Source: Rhodospirillaceae bacterium
GTDB lineage: Bacteria > Pseudomonadota > Alphaproteobacteria > UBA6615
Reading direction: 5' to 3'
Assembly (NCBI GenBank): GCA_018667335.1
Contig: JABIVD010000057.1
Coordinates: 1-34,419 of the forward strand
DNA length: 34,419 bases
This document shows positions 23,904-33,524 of this stretch, one piece after another. Position 1 is the first letter of the stretch; the number at the start of each line of letters is the position of its first letter. A model generated the notes under the pieces. It was not told where the DNA came from. It made no database searches and saw nothing but the letters and a program-made list of their open reading frames with translations. A program made the translations under genes and the position numbers.

Positions 23904-24890
23904 ATGAAGGTGGTCATTACAGGCGGGACGGGGATGCTCGGCCGCCGGCTGGCGTTGCGAATTCTGGCCCAGCCGGAACTGACCGGCCCGGACGGCACGC
24001 CCGAGACGGTCGACAAGCTGGTGCTGTTCGACGCCTTCGAGCCGGTGGAGCCACCGCCCGACGATCCGCGGGTCGAGATCGTCACCGGGGATATTTGTGA
24101 TCCCGCGACGGTCGATGCGCTGATCGATGGCGCGACGGATTCGGTGTTTCATTTTGCGGCCGTCGTCAGCGGCGGGGCCGAGGCGGATTTCGATCTGGGC
24201 TACGCGGTCAATCTCGACGGCGGGCGCAACGTGCTCGAGGCGAGCCGCCGCACCGGGCGTTGCCCGAAGATTATTTTCACCAGCTCGCTCGCGGTCTATG
24301 GCGGTGAGCGTTCGGTCGACGACACCACCGCGCTGACTCCGCAGACCTCTTATGGCACCCAAAAGGCGATTGGCGAGCTGCTGGTCAACGACTACACCCG
24401 CAAGGGCTTCGTCGACGGCCGCACGCTTCGCTTGCCGACGATCGTGGTCCGGCCGGGGAAACCCAACAAGGCGGCCTCGGGCTTCGCCAGCTCGATCATT
24501 CGCGAGCCCCTGCAGGGCGACGATGTCGAGAACCCGGTCAGCCGGGACACGCGGATGCTGATCCTGTCACCGCCGCGCGCGGTGCAGGCCTTCATCGACA
24601 TTCACAACGCGGATGGTGCTGTGCTGGGTCCCAACCGGGCGTTGATGATGAACGGGCTGTCACCGACTATCGAGGAGATGCTCGATGCGTTGCGCGCGAT
24701 CGCCGGAGACGCGGTCGCCGACCGGGTTCGCGATGCGCCCGACACGCTGGTTCAGACGATCGTCGATGGCTGGGCCTGGTACGCCGACGGGGAACGCGCC
24801 CGCGCGCTCGACATGACAGCGGACGCATCGGTCACCGAAATCATAGAAAGTTTCATCGCCGGCGAACTGGGCGGCAAGATCGCTGAGTGA
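23904..24890 (+). CDS. DenD-like NAD-dependent sugar-acid dehydrogenase
   Basis: The 328-residue short-chain (extended SDR) protein has the NAD motif TGGTGMLG at the N-terminus, DICD, VFHFAAVVSGGAEADFDLGY and the catalytic YxxxK in SYGTQKAIGE. The overall pattern (LPTIVVRPGKPNKAAS, FASSIIREPLQG) matches the D-erythronate dehydrogenase DenD group, which oxidises D-erythronate to the 2-keto acid. None of the other known erythronate pathway genes (DenK kinase and OtnI/OtnC-type partners) is nearby, so the substrate is a guess. It converges on apt, with 13 bases between. Confidence 0.85.
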   Translation: MKVVITGGTGMLGRRLALRILAQPELTGPDGTPETVDKLVLFDAFEPVEPPPDDPRVEIVTGDICDPATVDALIDGATDSVFHFAAVVSGGAEADFDLGYAVNLDGGRNVLEASRRTGRCPKIIFTSSLAVYGGERSVDDTTALTPQTSYGTQKAIGELLVNDYTRKGFVDGRTLRLPTIVVRPGKPNKAASGFASSIIREPLQGDDVENPVSRDTRMLILSPPRAVQAFIDIHNADGAVLGPNRALMMNGLSPTIEEMLDALRAIAGDAVADRVRDAPDTLVQTIVDGWAWYADGERARALDMTADASVTEIIESFIAGELGGKIAE

Positions 24891-24903
24891 ATTCGTTCCC
24901 TGA

Positions 24904-25419
24904 TCAGGCGTCGAATTCGAGCAACGCCGTGATCGGCACATCCAGGTGCTCGCGCCCACCGAGGCCGTTGAGCTCGATAATGAACGCTGCGGCGCGGACG
25001 TCCGCCTCCGCCTCTCGCAGCAGGTGCAAGGCGCCACCCGCGGTGCCGCCCGTCGCCAGCAAATCGTCGATGATCACGACCTTCTGGCCGGGCGCAATGG
25101 CGTCGACCTGCATTTCGATCGTGTCGGAGCCATATTCGAGTTCGTAGGTATATGAGGTCGTCTCGCCGGGCAGCTTTCCCTGTTTGCGGAGCATGGTGAA
25201 GCCGCATCCCAGTTGCAGGGCCAACGGCGCGCCGACCAGGAACCCCCGGCTCTCGACGCCGGCGATGATATCGGGCTCATGCTGGCGGATGGCGACCGCG
25301 AGCAGATCGAGCGTATGGCGCCAGGCCTGCGGATGCGCCAGCAGGGTCGAGATGTCGTAGAACAGAATTCCGGGCTTCGGGAAATCCGGGATCGTTCGGA
25401 TGTGGTCGGCAATGTCCAT
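24904..25419 (-). CDS. apt: adenine phosphoribosyltransferase
   Basis: From ATG 25419 (AGGA 9 bases upstream) the protein has 171 residues, the normal length. It converts adenine and PRPP to AMP. Markers are [37 protein letters not shown], and the PRPP site [16 protein letters not shown] longer ORF start at 25518 adds an unrelated N-terminus and is rejected. It is divergent from the RpiR gene. Confidence 0.95.
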   Translation of the reverse strand: MDIADHIRTIPDFPKPGILFYDISTLLAHPQAWRHTLDLLAVAIRQHEPDIIAGVESRGFLVGAPLALQLGCGFTMLRKQGKLPGETTSYTYELEYGSDTIEMQVDAIAPGQKVVIIDDLLATGGTAGGALHLLREAEADVRAAAFIIELNGLGGREHLDVPITALLEFDA

Positions 25420-25469
25420 ATAACTTCGTCCTGCGGGTGGAAAATCGGGCCGGATGCTAGCCCTCGCGG

Positions 25470-25481
25470 TGTTTCGAAACA
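25470..25481. promoter_or_regulatory. perfect palindrome TGTTTCGAAACA, candidate RpiR site
   Basis: A 12-base perfect inverted repeat lies in the apt-rpiR divergent region, 50 bases upstream of the apt start. It consists of two GAAACA half-sites, a shape compatible with a dimeric regulator such as the RpiR protein encoded next to it. Confidence 0.45.
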
Positions 25482-25544
25482 ATCGGCAGGCATGAAAATA
25501 CACAGGGAAGGCCTGCATTTGCCCTTGTCGAATGATTGAATCAG

Positions 25545-25589
25545 TTGTTTCATAGGGCTCGTGCAGCGAACCAACTGTTGCAGAAACAA
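25545..25589. promoter_or_regulatory. spaced TTGTTTC / GAAACAA half-sites before rpiR
   Basis: TTGTTTC (25545-25551) and GAAACAA (25583-25589) are exact inverse copies 38 bases apart, upstream of the RpiR start at 25620. They repeat the GAAACA half-site of the palindrome at 25470, suggesting autoregulation. Confidence 0.4.
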
Positions 25590-25619
25590 TAAGAACGATT
25601 CCAGCGGGAACCCGACGCC

Positions 25620-26633
25620 ATGGATGCAGAGCGCGATCAAACGCCCAGGAGCGAGAAGATTCTGACGGATCTTCAGGACGTGTATCCGAGGCTCAGCCCG
25701 CAATTGCGCCGCGCCGCGCATTATCTGATCGACCGGCCCGACGAGATTGCATTCACATCGATGCGCCAGCTTGCCGAACGCGCAAATGTGCAGCCCGCGA
25801 CCATGGTGAGGCTGGCTCAGGCGCTCGGCTTTGACGGGTATGAGTCCCTGCGCGAGCCCTTTCGCGATGCCTTGCGGCGACAGCCGGCGGGGTTCGGGCA
25901 GCGCGCGCGCAAACTTCTGGCGCGGACCAGTCGCCGCCGGAAGGGCCGGGCGCTGGCCCAGCTGGCGAACGAGATGGTCGCGTCCGATCGCGACAACCTG
26001 TCCCTGAGCCTCGAGGCGATCGGGTCGGACGAACTGGCGGAAGCCGCCGGCGTCCTCGCCGGGGCGCGGCGTATCTACGTGGTCGGCCAGCGCAGCCTGT
26101 TCCCGGCCGCCTTCTATGTGCATTACGCCTGTTCGATGTTCCGTGAGGAGATGATCCTGATGGACGGCAACGGTGGCACCTTCGCCGATCGTCTGCGCGG
26201 CATGACGGATGCGGACGCGATGCTGGTGTTCTCGTTCGAGCCCTATTCGCGCGGCGCCGTTGAAGCTACTGAATTCGCTGCCACCCGCGGCGCGGCGATC
26301 GTCGCCGTGACCGACAGCCTGGTATCACCGCTTTCGTCACTGACCAAGCACATGCTGCTTGTCGGAACCGATACGCCGGCGCTGTTCAAATCCGTGGTGC
26401 CGGTACTCAGCATTGCCCAGGTGCTGGTGGCGCAGATCCTGGCCCAGGGCGGACAGGCGGCCTTGAGTAGTGTCGCCGAAAGCGAACAACAGCTCGAGAC
26501 CTTCGGCGCTTATTGGACCGAGGCCGACAGGGTGCGTGTGCCGGACGATGCTGGCGACGCTGGTGACGATTCGCCAGGTGTCCGCGAAGATGCGGCGTCA
26601 TTCGACCACAAGACGGAACAGCGCGGCTCGTGA
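25620..26633 (+). CDS. RpiR/MurR-family regulator
   Basis: The 337-residue protein has an N-terminal helix-turn-helix (about 20-95: [52 protein letters not shown]). A SIS domain follows at about 130-275 ([58 protein letters not shown]). SIS domains of this family sense phosphosugars or related small molecules. The acidic tail ([12 protein letters not shown]) is unusual. The class III aminotransferase starts 1 base after its stop, so the regulator is probably co-transcribed with that enzyme. Confidence 0.92.
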   Translation: MDAERDQTPRSEKILTDLQDVYPRLSPQLRRAAHYLIDRPDEIAFTSMRQLAERANVQPATMVRLAQALGFDGYESLREPFRDALRRQPAGFGQRARKLLARTSRRRKGRALAQLANEMVASDRDNLSLSLEAIGSDELAEAAGVLAGARRIYVVGQRSLFPAAFYVHYACSMFREEMILMDGNGGTFADRLRGMTDADAMLVFSFEPYSRGAVEATEFAATRGAAIVAVTDSLVSPLSSLTKHMLLVGTDTPALFKSVVPVLSIAQVLVAQILAQGGQAALSSVAESEQQLETFGAYWTEADRVRVPDDAGDAGDDSPGVREDAASFDHKTEQRGS

Positions 26634-26634
26634 C

Positions 26635-28017
26635 ATGAGTGAGCCCGCGACAAAGATGCGCGCCCAGTCTGTGCGGCCGGCAGCGCACACGCGCGTGCTG
26701 CACCGCCATTCCCACAGCGATCTACCCGTCGCCGCGGCCGGTGACGGCCCCTACGTCATCGACACGACGGGCAAGCGCTATCTGGATGCGTCGGGCGGCG
26801 CGGCTGTGTCCTGCCTCGGGCACAGTGATCAGGACGTGATCGCTGCTGTGCAGGCGCAGATCGGGCGGATGCCCTTCGCGCATAGCGCCTTTTTTACCAA
26901 TGAACCGATGGAGCAGCTTGCGGACCTGATGATTGCGGGCGCGCCTGAGGGGCTGGAGCGCGTCTATTTTACGTCCGGCGGGTCCGAGGCCGTGGAGGCG
27001 GCGCTGAAGATGGCGCGGCAGTATTTTATCGAGATCGGACAGCCTGAACGCACGGTCTTCATTGCGCGGCGCCAGTCCTATCATGGCAACACGCTGGGTG
27101 CGCTGTCGGTCGGCGGCAACGAATGGCGTCGTGCGCCTTTCCGCGAAATCATGGCCGAGACCCGGCATGTCGACCCTTGTTATGCCTATCGCGGGCAAAA
27201 GGACGGCGAGTACGATGACGCGTATGCGACGCGTCTCGCAGTCGAACTCGAAGCGGAGATCAACGCCGCGGGCCCGGAGCGGGTGATCGCCTTCGTCGCC
27301 GAGACCGTGGTCGGTGCGACGAGCGGCGGCGTGGAACCGGTGCCGGGCTACTTCCGGAAAATCCGCGAGGTCTGTGATCGCCACGGCGTGTTGTTGATCC
27401 TCGACGAGATCATGTGCGGTCTTGGCCGCACGGGATCGCTCTACGCTTTCGAGCAGGACGGAATTGTGCCCGACATGGTGACCGTGGCGAAGGGGCTGGC
27501 TGCGGGCTATCAGCCGATCGGCGCGGTGCTGCTTTCGGAGGAAATTTTCGATGCCTTCTATGACGGCTCGGGTTTCTTCCAGCACGGCCACACCTTCATG
27601 GGGCATGCGACGGCCTGTGCCGCGGCATATGTGGTGCAGGAAAAATTGCAGGATCCCGAGATGATGACCCGCGTCCGGGCGCTCGGTGGCATGCTGGACA
27701 CGCGGTTGAACGAACGGTTCGGCAACCACCCGCATGTCGGGGATATCCGTGGTCGGGTGATGTTCAGGGGGCTCGAATTGGTGGCCGACCGGTCCACGAA
27801 GGTGCCGTTCGATCCGGCGCTGAAGCTCCACGCGCGGGTCAAGGCGGAAGCCATGAGCCGTGGCCTGATGTGCTACCCGGCGGGCGGCACGATCGACGGC
27901 ACCCGGGGCGATCATGTGCTTCTGGCGCCACCATTCGTGGTTGGCGCGGCCGAAATCGATTTGATTGTTGAACGTTTGGGAGAGGCGATCGATGCCGCAG
28001 TCTCAGGCGCAGGCTAG
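26635..28017 (+). CDS. class III PLP-dependent aminotransferase
   Basis: ATG 26635 follows the RpiR stop by 1 base. The 460-residue enzyme has class III features: YLDASGGAAVSCLGHSDQDV, YFTSGGSEAVEAALKMARQY, QSYHGNTLGALSVGG, VVGATSGGVEPVPGYFRKIR, LLILDEIMCGLGRTG and the Schiff-base lysine in VTVAKGLAAGYQPIGA. Relatives use omega-amino acids such as beta-alanine, GABA or taurine with pyruvate or 2-oxoglutarate. Tight coupling to an RpiR gene and position upstream of a TRAP transporter suggest an imported amino compound. Confidence 0.92.
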   Translation: MSEPATKMRAQSVRPAAHTRVLHRHSHSDLPVAAAGDGPYVIDTTGKRYLDASGGAAVSCLGHSDQDVIAAVQAQIGRMPFAHSAFFTNEPMEQLADLMIAGAPEGLERVYFTSGGSEAVEAALKMARQYFIEIGQPERTVFIARRQSYHGNTLGALSVGGNEWRRAPFREIMAETRHVDPCYAYRGQKDGEYDDAYATRLAVELEAEINAAGPERVIAFVAETVVGATSGGVEPVPGYFRKIREVCDRHGVLLILDEIMCGLGRTGSLYAFEQDGIVPDMVTVAKGLAAGYQPIGAVLLSEEIFDAFYDGSGFFQHGHTFMGHATACAAAYVVQEKLQDPEMMTRVRALGGMLDTRLNERFGNHPHVGDIRGRVMFRGLELVADRSTKVPFDPALKLHARVKAEAMSRGLMCYPAGGTIDGTRGDHVLLAPPFVVGAAEIDLIVERLGEAIDAAVSGAG

Positions 28018-28155
28018 GAAATCCGGCCTATGTGTCGTCCAAAAGTATGAGTTTTCGCGAATCCGAAGCTTGGAATTGTGACAGCCTGAGCATGTGACGA
28101 TAGAGTCACCGCAAGAAAACATAAGCTGGCGACATGCTCGGAGCCGGTGAAATAA

Positions 28156-28165
28156 GAAACGTTTC
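28156..28165. promoter_or_regulatory. palindrome GAAACGTTTC before the TAXI gene
   Basis: A perfect 10-base palindrome lies 26 bases upstream of the binding-protein start, inside the likely leader or promoter. It contains the GAAAC half-site seen near rpiR, but here the half-sites face inwards instead of outwards. Region 28018-28191 also has GTGAC-N6-GTCAC at 28094-28109. Confidence 0.4.
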
Positions 28166-28191
28166 AAGATAACGGGAAGAGGAGAGAAACC

Positions 28192-29169
28192 GTGATTAAC
28201 TATCGTAAATCCATTTTGCCGGTCGCTGCTGCGGCCGTCGTCGCCATGGGCGGCATGTCGCTACACGCGACCGAGGCCAGTGCTCAGCAGCGCGACATCC
28301 TGATCGGCGGCGGTTCCGTCACCGGCGTTTACTATCAGGTGGCGTTGCAGACCTGCCAGATCATGAACAAGCATTCCGGCGGCAAGTACAACTGCGTCGG
28401 GCGCCCGGCGCTCGGTTCGGTGTTCAACGTCAATGCCGTGAACCGTGGTCTCCTCGACTTCGGCGTGGCCCAGTCCGATCGTAACTGGCAGGCCGCGAAC
28501 GGCAAGGCCGACTGGGACGGCAAGCCCGTTGGCAAGCTGCGCAGTGTCTTCTCGGCACATCCGGAAGCCGTTCTTCTGGTGACCCGCACGGACACCGGCA
28601 TCAAGTCGGTTGGTGACCTCAAGGGCAAGACCGTGAACATCGGCAATCCGGGTTCGGGCCAGCGCGGCAACTCGATGGATCTGCTGCCGCTCTACGGCAT
28701 CGATCCGGCGAAGGACATCAAGGCCGAAGGCCTGCAGCAGGGTGAGGCGTCCCGCGCCCTGGTCGATCGGAAGATCGACGCGTTCGTCTACACGGTCGGC
28801 ATGCCGAGCGCGGCAATCGAAGAGCCCGCGAACTCGACCAGTATCGACATCCTCGATATCAATTCGGATGCGATCAAGAAGTTCATCTCCGACAAGCCCT
28901 ATTACGTCCTGGCCAAGTATCCGGCCGGTATCGTGAAGGGTGTGGACGCGTTCGAGACCTACGCCGTGAAGGCGACGGTCGTGACGAGCTCCGATGTCGA
29001 AGATCAGGTGGTCTACGACTACGTAAAGACCGTGTTCGAGAATCTCGAAGAGCTTAAGGGTACTCATGCGGCCTTCCGGATTCTGAAGCCGGAAGACATG
29101 CTCGGTGGCCTGTCGGCCCCGCTGCACCCGGGTGCGATCAAGTACTACAAGGAAAAGGGCCTGATGTAG
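28192..29169 (+). CDS. TAXI-family TRAP transporter binding protein
   Basis: GTG 28192 follows a strong GAGGAGAG site. The 325-residue protein has a signal peptide (ILPVAAAAVVAMGGMSLHAT, cut after ASA before QQ). The TAXI-type receptor fold shows ILIGGGSVTGVYYQVALQ, LDFGVAQSDRNWQA, SVFSAHPEAVLLV, TVNIGNPGSGQRGNSM and ALVDRKIDAFVYTVGMPSAA. It binds a periplasmic organic acid or amino acid for sodium- or proton-coupled uptake. A hairpin separates it from the permease gene. The ligand is unknown. Confidence 0.93.
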   Translation: MINYRKSILPVAAAAVVAMGGMSLHATEASAQQRDILIGGGSVTGVYYQVALQTCQIMNKHSGGKYNCVGRPALGSVFNVNAVNRGLLDFGVAQSDRNWQAANGKADWDGKPVGKLRSVFSAHPEAVLLVTRTDTGIKSVGDLKGKTVNIGNPGSGQRGNSMDLLPLYGIDPAKDIKAEGLQQGEASRALVDRKIDAFVYTVGMPSAAIEEPANSTSIDILDINSDAIKKFISDKPYYVLAKYPAGIVKGVDAFETYAVKATVVTSSDVEDQVVYDYVKTVFENLEELKGTHAAFRILKPEDMLGGLSAPLHPGAIKYYKEKGLM

Positions 29170-29180
29170 GTCAGTCCTGT

Positions 29181-29218
29181 AGCGGGCGGCATCTCCGGGT
29201 GCCGCCCGCTATTTCTTT
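29181..29218 (+). terminator. hairpin between TAXI receptor and permease genes
   Basis: AGCGGGCGGCATC and GGTGCCGCCCGCT form a 13-pair stem (one G-T pair) with a 4-base loop, followed by ATTTCTTTGTTTT. This is a good intrinsic terminator or partial attenuator. Because the permease follows 32 bases later without an obvious promoter, read-through probably sets a high receptor to permease ratio. Confidence 0.85.
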
Positions 29219-29249
29219 GTTTTAGTTCGAGTTTCTGGGGGAAATTGGG

Positions 29250-31448
29250 ATGAGTTCGCAGGACAATACCGCCGACGGAGCCGCTGAGGCCGAAGAGCGG
29301 GATTTCATCGCGGAGGTCGAGAGTGGACCGCGCAGCCCGACGAGCAAAATCGCCGTCGGCGTCATCACTTTACTCTGTGTGATCTGGTCGCTGTTCCAGC
29401 TCTGGATCGCCGAGAACCCCATCAACTCGCAGCTCGCCCGATCCTGGCATCTGGGTTTCGCGCTGGCCCTCGTATTCCTGGCGTTCCCCGCCTACGACTA
29501 TCGCAACCCGCCGCTCTGGGCGCGGACCGTGCACCGTATCCTGCCGTTCATGCGACCGAAGCGTTCGAACCGGGAGTTCATTCCCGTCCTCGACATCGTG
29601 CTGGCGCTCATCGCCGCCGGATCGTCGCTGTTCATCGTGGTCTTCCAGAAGGAAATCCAGCTGCTCGGCGGTATCGGCAATACCCGCGAAGTGATTATGG
29701 GCTCGATCCTGATCATCATGCTGCTGGAGGCGGCGCGCCGGTCGCTCGGCGTGGCGCTCAGCACCATCTGTATCGTCTTCATCGTCTACGCGTTCGTGGG
29801 CAGCGAGCCGTGGGTTCCCGACCTGCTGCGCTATCGCGGCACGACCTTCGAATTCTTCGTCTCCGAGATGTATCTGACCGACACCAGCATCTTCGGTGTG
29901 CCGCTCGGCGTCTCGACCAGCTTCGTCTTCCTGTTCGTGCTGTTCGGTGCGTTGCTCGACCGGGCCGGCGCGGGAAAATACTTCATCGATGTCGCCTTTT
30001 CGGGCCTCGGCCACAAGATCGGCGGACCGGCGAAGGCCGCCGTCGTCGCATCCGGCCTGTCGGGCCTGGTCTCGGGCTCGTCGATCGCCAACGTGGTGAC
30101 CACCGGTACCTTCACCATTCCCCTGATGAAGAAGGTCGGCCTGCCGGCCTACAAGGCGGGCGCCGTCGAGGTTGCGGCGTCGACCAACGGGCAGCTGATG
30201 CCGCCGATCATGGGTGCGGCCGCCTTCATCATGGCCGACATCATCGGCATTCCGTATCTCGATGTCGTGCGCGCGGCGCTGTTTCCGGCGATCATCTCCT
30301 ATCTCGCGCTGTTCTATGTGGTGCATCTGGAGGCTTTGAAGCTCGGCCTTAAGCCGCTCTCGAAGAGCGAATTGCCGCCGATGCTCAAGACCCTCGTCAA
30401 CGGCAGCCATTACCTGATCCCGCTCGGGGTATTGATCTATTTCCTGGTGATTCAGAAACGCTCACCGATCTTCTCGGCCCTCACGGCCATCGAGGCGCTG
30501 GCCGTTCTGATGGTCATCCAGCGTCCGATCATCGCCTACCTGGCGCTCGGTGCGCACAAGAAGGCCGGTAGCCTGGATCCCGCCACAAAGATCGGGGCGA
30601 TCCTTGGTGCCGCGTTCCTCGACGGCCTGAGAGATATCTGGGAAGGCCTCGTGGGCGGCGCACGCTCCATGATGAGCGTCGGTGTCGCCACGGCGGCGGC
30701 CGGCATCATCGTCGGCGTGGTCAGCACGACGGGCCTGACCGGCCGGTTCGTGAACCTGATCGGCACCATTTCGGGCGGCAATGTCTCCGTGATGCTCGTC
30801 CTGACGGCGATCACCAGCATGATCCTGGGTATGGGGTTGCCGACCACGGCGAACTACATCCTGATGGCGACCCTGACCGCGCCGGTCATCGTTGAGCTTG
30901 GTGGTGACGCCGGGCTGATCTTCCCGTTGATCGCGGCCCATCTGTTCGTGTTCTACTTCGGCATCCTGGCCGACGACACGCCGCCGGTCGGGCTGGCGGC
31001 CTATGCTGCAGCTGCCATCGCCAAGTCGGACCCGATCAAGACGGGCATCCAGGGCTTCACCTACGATATGCGGACGGCCATCCTGCCTTTCGTCTTCCTG
31101 TTCAACACCGAGTTGCTGATGATCTCGGGCCTCGCGCCGAATGGCGACATCATCTGGATCGACAACATCTTCAGCCTTGTCTGGGTGTTCGGGGTCGCGT
31201 TGGTCGCGATGTTTGCCTTCGCAGGGTTCATGCAGGGCTATTTCGCCGACAAATGTAACTGGGTCGAACGCATAATCCTGCTGGCACTCGCGATCGGGAT
31301 GTTCCGCCCGGCGCTCATCACCGACGAGATCGGCGTGCAACGCGAGATCGTCCAGGGCATCGGCGTGGCAGTTTGGATCCTGATGTATCTCTATCAGAAA
31401 CGCCGTTTGAAGGGCCGGGGCGAAGGCGCCGCGACCGCTGCGGCATAA
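29250..31448 (+). CDS. TRAP transporter permease, 4TM/12TM fusion (TAXI type)
   Basis: ATG 29250 has GGGGG about 9 bases upstream. The 732-residue membrane protein joins the small (DctQ-like) and large (DctM-like) subunits, as is normal for TAXI systems. The N-terminal part has LCVIWSLFQLWIAENPINSQ. The DctM part has VASGLSGLVSGSSIANVVTT, EVAASTNGQLMPPIMGAAAF, GMGLPTTANYILMA and DDTPPVGLAAYAAAAIAKSD. It carries the receptor's substrate across the inner membrane by ion symport. Confidence 0.95.
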   Translation: MSSQDNTADGAAEAEERDFIAEVESGPRSPTSKIAVGVITLLCVIWSLFQLWIAENPINSQLARSWHLGFALALVFLAFPAYDYRNPPLWARTVHRILPFMRPKRSNREFIPVLDIVLALIAAGSSLFIVVFQKEIQLLGGIGNTREVIMGSILIIMLLEAARRSLGVALSTICIVFIVYAFVGSEPWVPDLLRYRGTTFEFFVSEMYLTDTSIFGVPLGVSTSFVFLFVLFGALLDRAGAGKYFIDVAFSGLGHKIGGPAKAAVVASGLSGLVSGSSIANVVTTGTFTIPLMKKVGLPAYKAGAVEVAASTNGQLMPPIMGAAAFIMADIIGIPYLDVVRAALFPAIISYLALFYVVHLEALKLGLKPLSKSELPPMLKTLVNGSHYLIPLGVLIYFLVIQKRSPIFSALTAIEALAVLMVIQRPIIAYLALGAHKKAGSLDPATKIGAILGAAFLDGLRDIWEGLVGGARSMMSVGVATAAAGIIVGVVSTTGLTGRFVNLIGTISGGNVSVMLVLTAITSMILGMGLPTTANYILMATLTAPVIVELGGDAGLIFPLIAAHLFVFYFGILADDTPPVGLAAYAAAAIAKSDPIKTGIQGFTYDMRTAILPFVFLFNTELLMISGLAPNGDIIWIDNIFSLVWVFGVALVAMFAFAGFMQGYFADKCNWVERIILLALAIGMFRPALITDEIGVQREIVQGIGVAVWILMYLYQKRRLKGRGEGAATAAA

Positions 31449-31457
31449 GGGGGCAGC

Positions 31458-31883
31458 ATGTATAAGCATATCCTACTGCCGGTCGATCTCGAGGCCGCTG
31501 CCTCTTCGGCGCAGGCCATCGAGGCCGCTGTGGCCCAGGCCCAGACGTCGGGTGCGACCCTGCACGTGATGACGGTGGTGCCGGATTACGGCATGAGCGT
31601 TGTCGGCTCGTTCTTCCCCGACGATTTCGCGGAGAAGGCGCTCACCGAAACCGCGAAGCAGCTGGCTGCCTATGTGGCTGCCAATGTGCCGGCCGGCGTC
31701 ACGGTGCAGCAGATCGTCGCCCATGGCCGGATTTATGACGAAATCATCAAGGCGGCGGACAGCACCGGTGCCGATCTGATCGTGATTTCGGCCCATCGGC
31801 CGGACGTCAGCGATTACCTCCTCGGCTCCAACGCCGCGCGGGTCGCCCGCCACGCGAAGAAGTCGGTGTTGATCATCCGCTAG
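31458..31883 (+). CDS. UspA-family protein, TeaD-like
   Basis: The 141-residue universal stress domain (MYKHILLPVDLEAAASSAQA, ISAHRPDVSDYLLGSNAARV, ending SVLIIR) sits 9 bases after the permease gene. The HRPDxxDYLLGSNA stretch is the ATP-site type seen in TeaD, the UspA protein that modulates the TeaABC ectoine TRAP transporter in Halomonas. A similar regulatory role on this transporter is inferred. Confidence 0.92.
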   Translation: MYKHILLPVDLEAAASSAQAIEAAVAQAQTSGATLHVMTVVPDYGMSVVGSFFPDDFAEKALTETAKQLAAYVAANVPAGVTVQQIVAHGRIYDEIIKAADSTGADLIVISAHRPDVSDYLLGSNAARVARHAKKSVLIIR

Positions 31884-31890
31884 CGCGGCG

Positions 31891-33513
31891 ATGCCGGAAA
31901 ACGGTTCCTTCGACTATGTGATTGTCGGCGCGGGCAGTGCGGGCTGCGTGCTGGCCAACCGCCTGACCGAGGACGGGCGCCACCGCGTCCTGCTGCTGGA
32001 GGCGGGCGGGCGCGACACCAATCCGTGGCTTCACATCCCGCTCGGCTACGGCAAGGTCTTCGACGATCCCAAGGTGAACTGGTGTTACGCGACGGAGCCG
32101 GACCCGACCTGCGGCAACCGGCGGATCGTGCAGCCGCGCGGCAAGGTGCTGGGCGGCTCCAGCTCGATCAACGGGATGGTCTATATCCGCGGGAACGCCG
32201 CCGACTATGATCACTGGCGCCAGCTCGGCAACACGGGCTGGAGCTATGACGACGTGCTGCCGTATTTCCGGAAACTGGAGGATAACCCGCGTGGCGCGGA
32301 CGAATTCCACGGCACGGGTGGGCCTCAGGTGGTGTCCGAGCAGCGCGACTTCCATCCCCTGGGGCGTGCGCATCTCGAGGCGGCGGTCCAGGCGGGCTAT
32401 CCGCTCAATCCCGACTTCAACGGCGCGCAGCAGGAAGGCTTCGGACGCTATCAGGTGACCCAGCGGACCGGGCGGCGCTGGTCGACCGCGCGCGGCTATC
32501 TGCGCCCGGCGCGCAAGCGCGCGAACCTGACGGTCGAGACGGGTGCGTTTGCCAACCGGGTGCTGTTCGAGGGGCGGCGTGCCGTGGGGGTCGAGTATCA
32601 GGTCGGCGACGAGACACGAATTGTCCGGCCGAATGCGGAAGTCATCCTGGCACTCGGGGCGTTCAACTCGCCGCAGCTGCTGCAGCTCTCCGGGGTCGGC
32701 CCCGCCGCATTGCTGCGCGAACACGGCATCGATGTGGTGGCCGACATGCCCGGGGTCGGCGCGGGCATGCAGGACCATTACCTCATCCGCATGGTCTACC
32801 GGTGCAAGCAGCCGGTCACACTCAACGATGTGATGCAGAGCCGGGTGCGCTCGGTCGGGACCCTGCTGCGTTACGCCCTGTTTCGCCGCGGCATGATGGC
32901 GATGGCCGCGGTGCCGACCGGCGGGTTCTTTCGCAGTGATCCGAGCCGCGACACGCCGGATCTGCAGCATCACATCGTGCTGTACTCAAACGGCGGCGCC
33001 ACGGGCAAACATGGTTCGACACTGCACGAATTCTCCGGGCTGTCGGCGACGATCATCATGCTGCGCCCCGAGAGCCGCGGGGCCGTCGAGATCGGGTCGG
33101 CCGATCCGCGGGATGCACCGCTGATCAAGAGCCGGTATCTCTCGGCCGAGAATGACAGCCGCGCCCTGATGCGCGGCGTGCGCGCGGTGCAGGAGATCAT
33201 GCGACAGCCGGCCCTGGAGCCCTTCGTCGGCGAGGCGATCGAGCCCGGCGCCGACGTGGTGACCGACGACGACGTGATCGCCTATCTGCGCAACTTCGGG
33301 AACACGGGCTTTCACCCGACGAGCACGTGTCGCATGGGGGTGGACGAGACCGCCGTGGTCGACCCGCGTCTGCGCGTGCATGGCATCGACGGGCTGCGGG
33401 TGGTGGATGCCTCGATCATGCCGGCGGTGCCCAGCGGCAACACGAACGCGCCGACGATCATGCTCGCGGAGAAGGCGTCCGACATGATCCTGGAGGATGC
33501 GCGGGGCGCCTAA
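31891..33513 (+). CDS. GMC-family FAD oxidoreductase, choline-dehydrogenase-like
   Basis: The 540-residue flavoprotein has the FAD motif [17 protein letters not shown], the GMC signature [36 protein letters not shown], and the C-terminal catalytic region with His in [10 protein letters not shown] and His/Asn in [20 protein letters not shown]. It probably oxidises an alcohol to an aldehyde or further. It starts 7 bases after the UspA gene and should be the last gene of the transporter operon, acting on the imported compound. Confidence 0.93.
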   Translation: MPENGSFDYVIVGAGSAGCVLANRLTEDGRHRVLLLEAGGRDTNPWLHIPLGYGKVFDDPKVNWCYATEPDPTCGNRRIVQPRGKVLGGSSSINGMVYIRGNAADYDHWRQLGNTGWSYDDVLPYFRKLEDNPRGADEFHGTGGPQVVSEQRDFHPLGRAHLEAAVQAGYPLNPDFNGAQQEGFGRYQVTQRTGRRWSTARGYLRPARKRANLTVETGAFANRVLFEGRRAVGVEYQVGDETRIVRPNAEVILALGAFNSPQLLQLSGVGPAALLREHGIDVVADMPGVGAGMQDHYLIRMVYRCKQPVTLNDVMQSRVRSVGTLLRYALFRRGMMAMAAVPTGGFFRSDPSRDTPDLQHHIVLYSNGGATGKHGSTLHEFSGLSATIIMLRPESRGAVEIGSADPRDAPLIKSRYLSAENDSRALMRGVRAVQEIMRQPALEPFVGEAIEPGADVVTDDDVIAYLRNFGNTGFHPTSTCRMGVDETAVVDPRLRVHGIDGLRVVDASIMPAVPSGNTNAPTIMLAEKASDMILEDARGA

Positions 33514-33524
33514 TCTCTTAGGCG

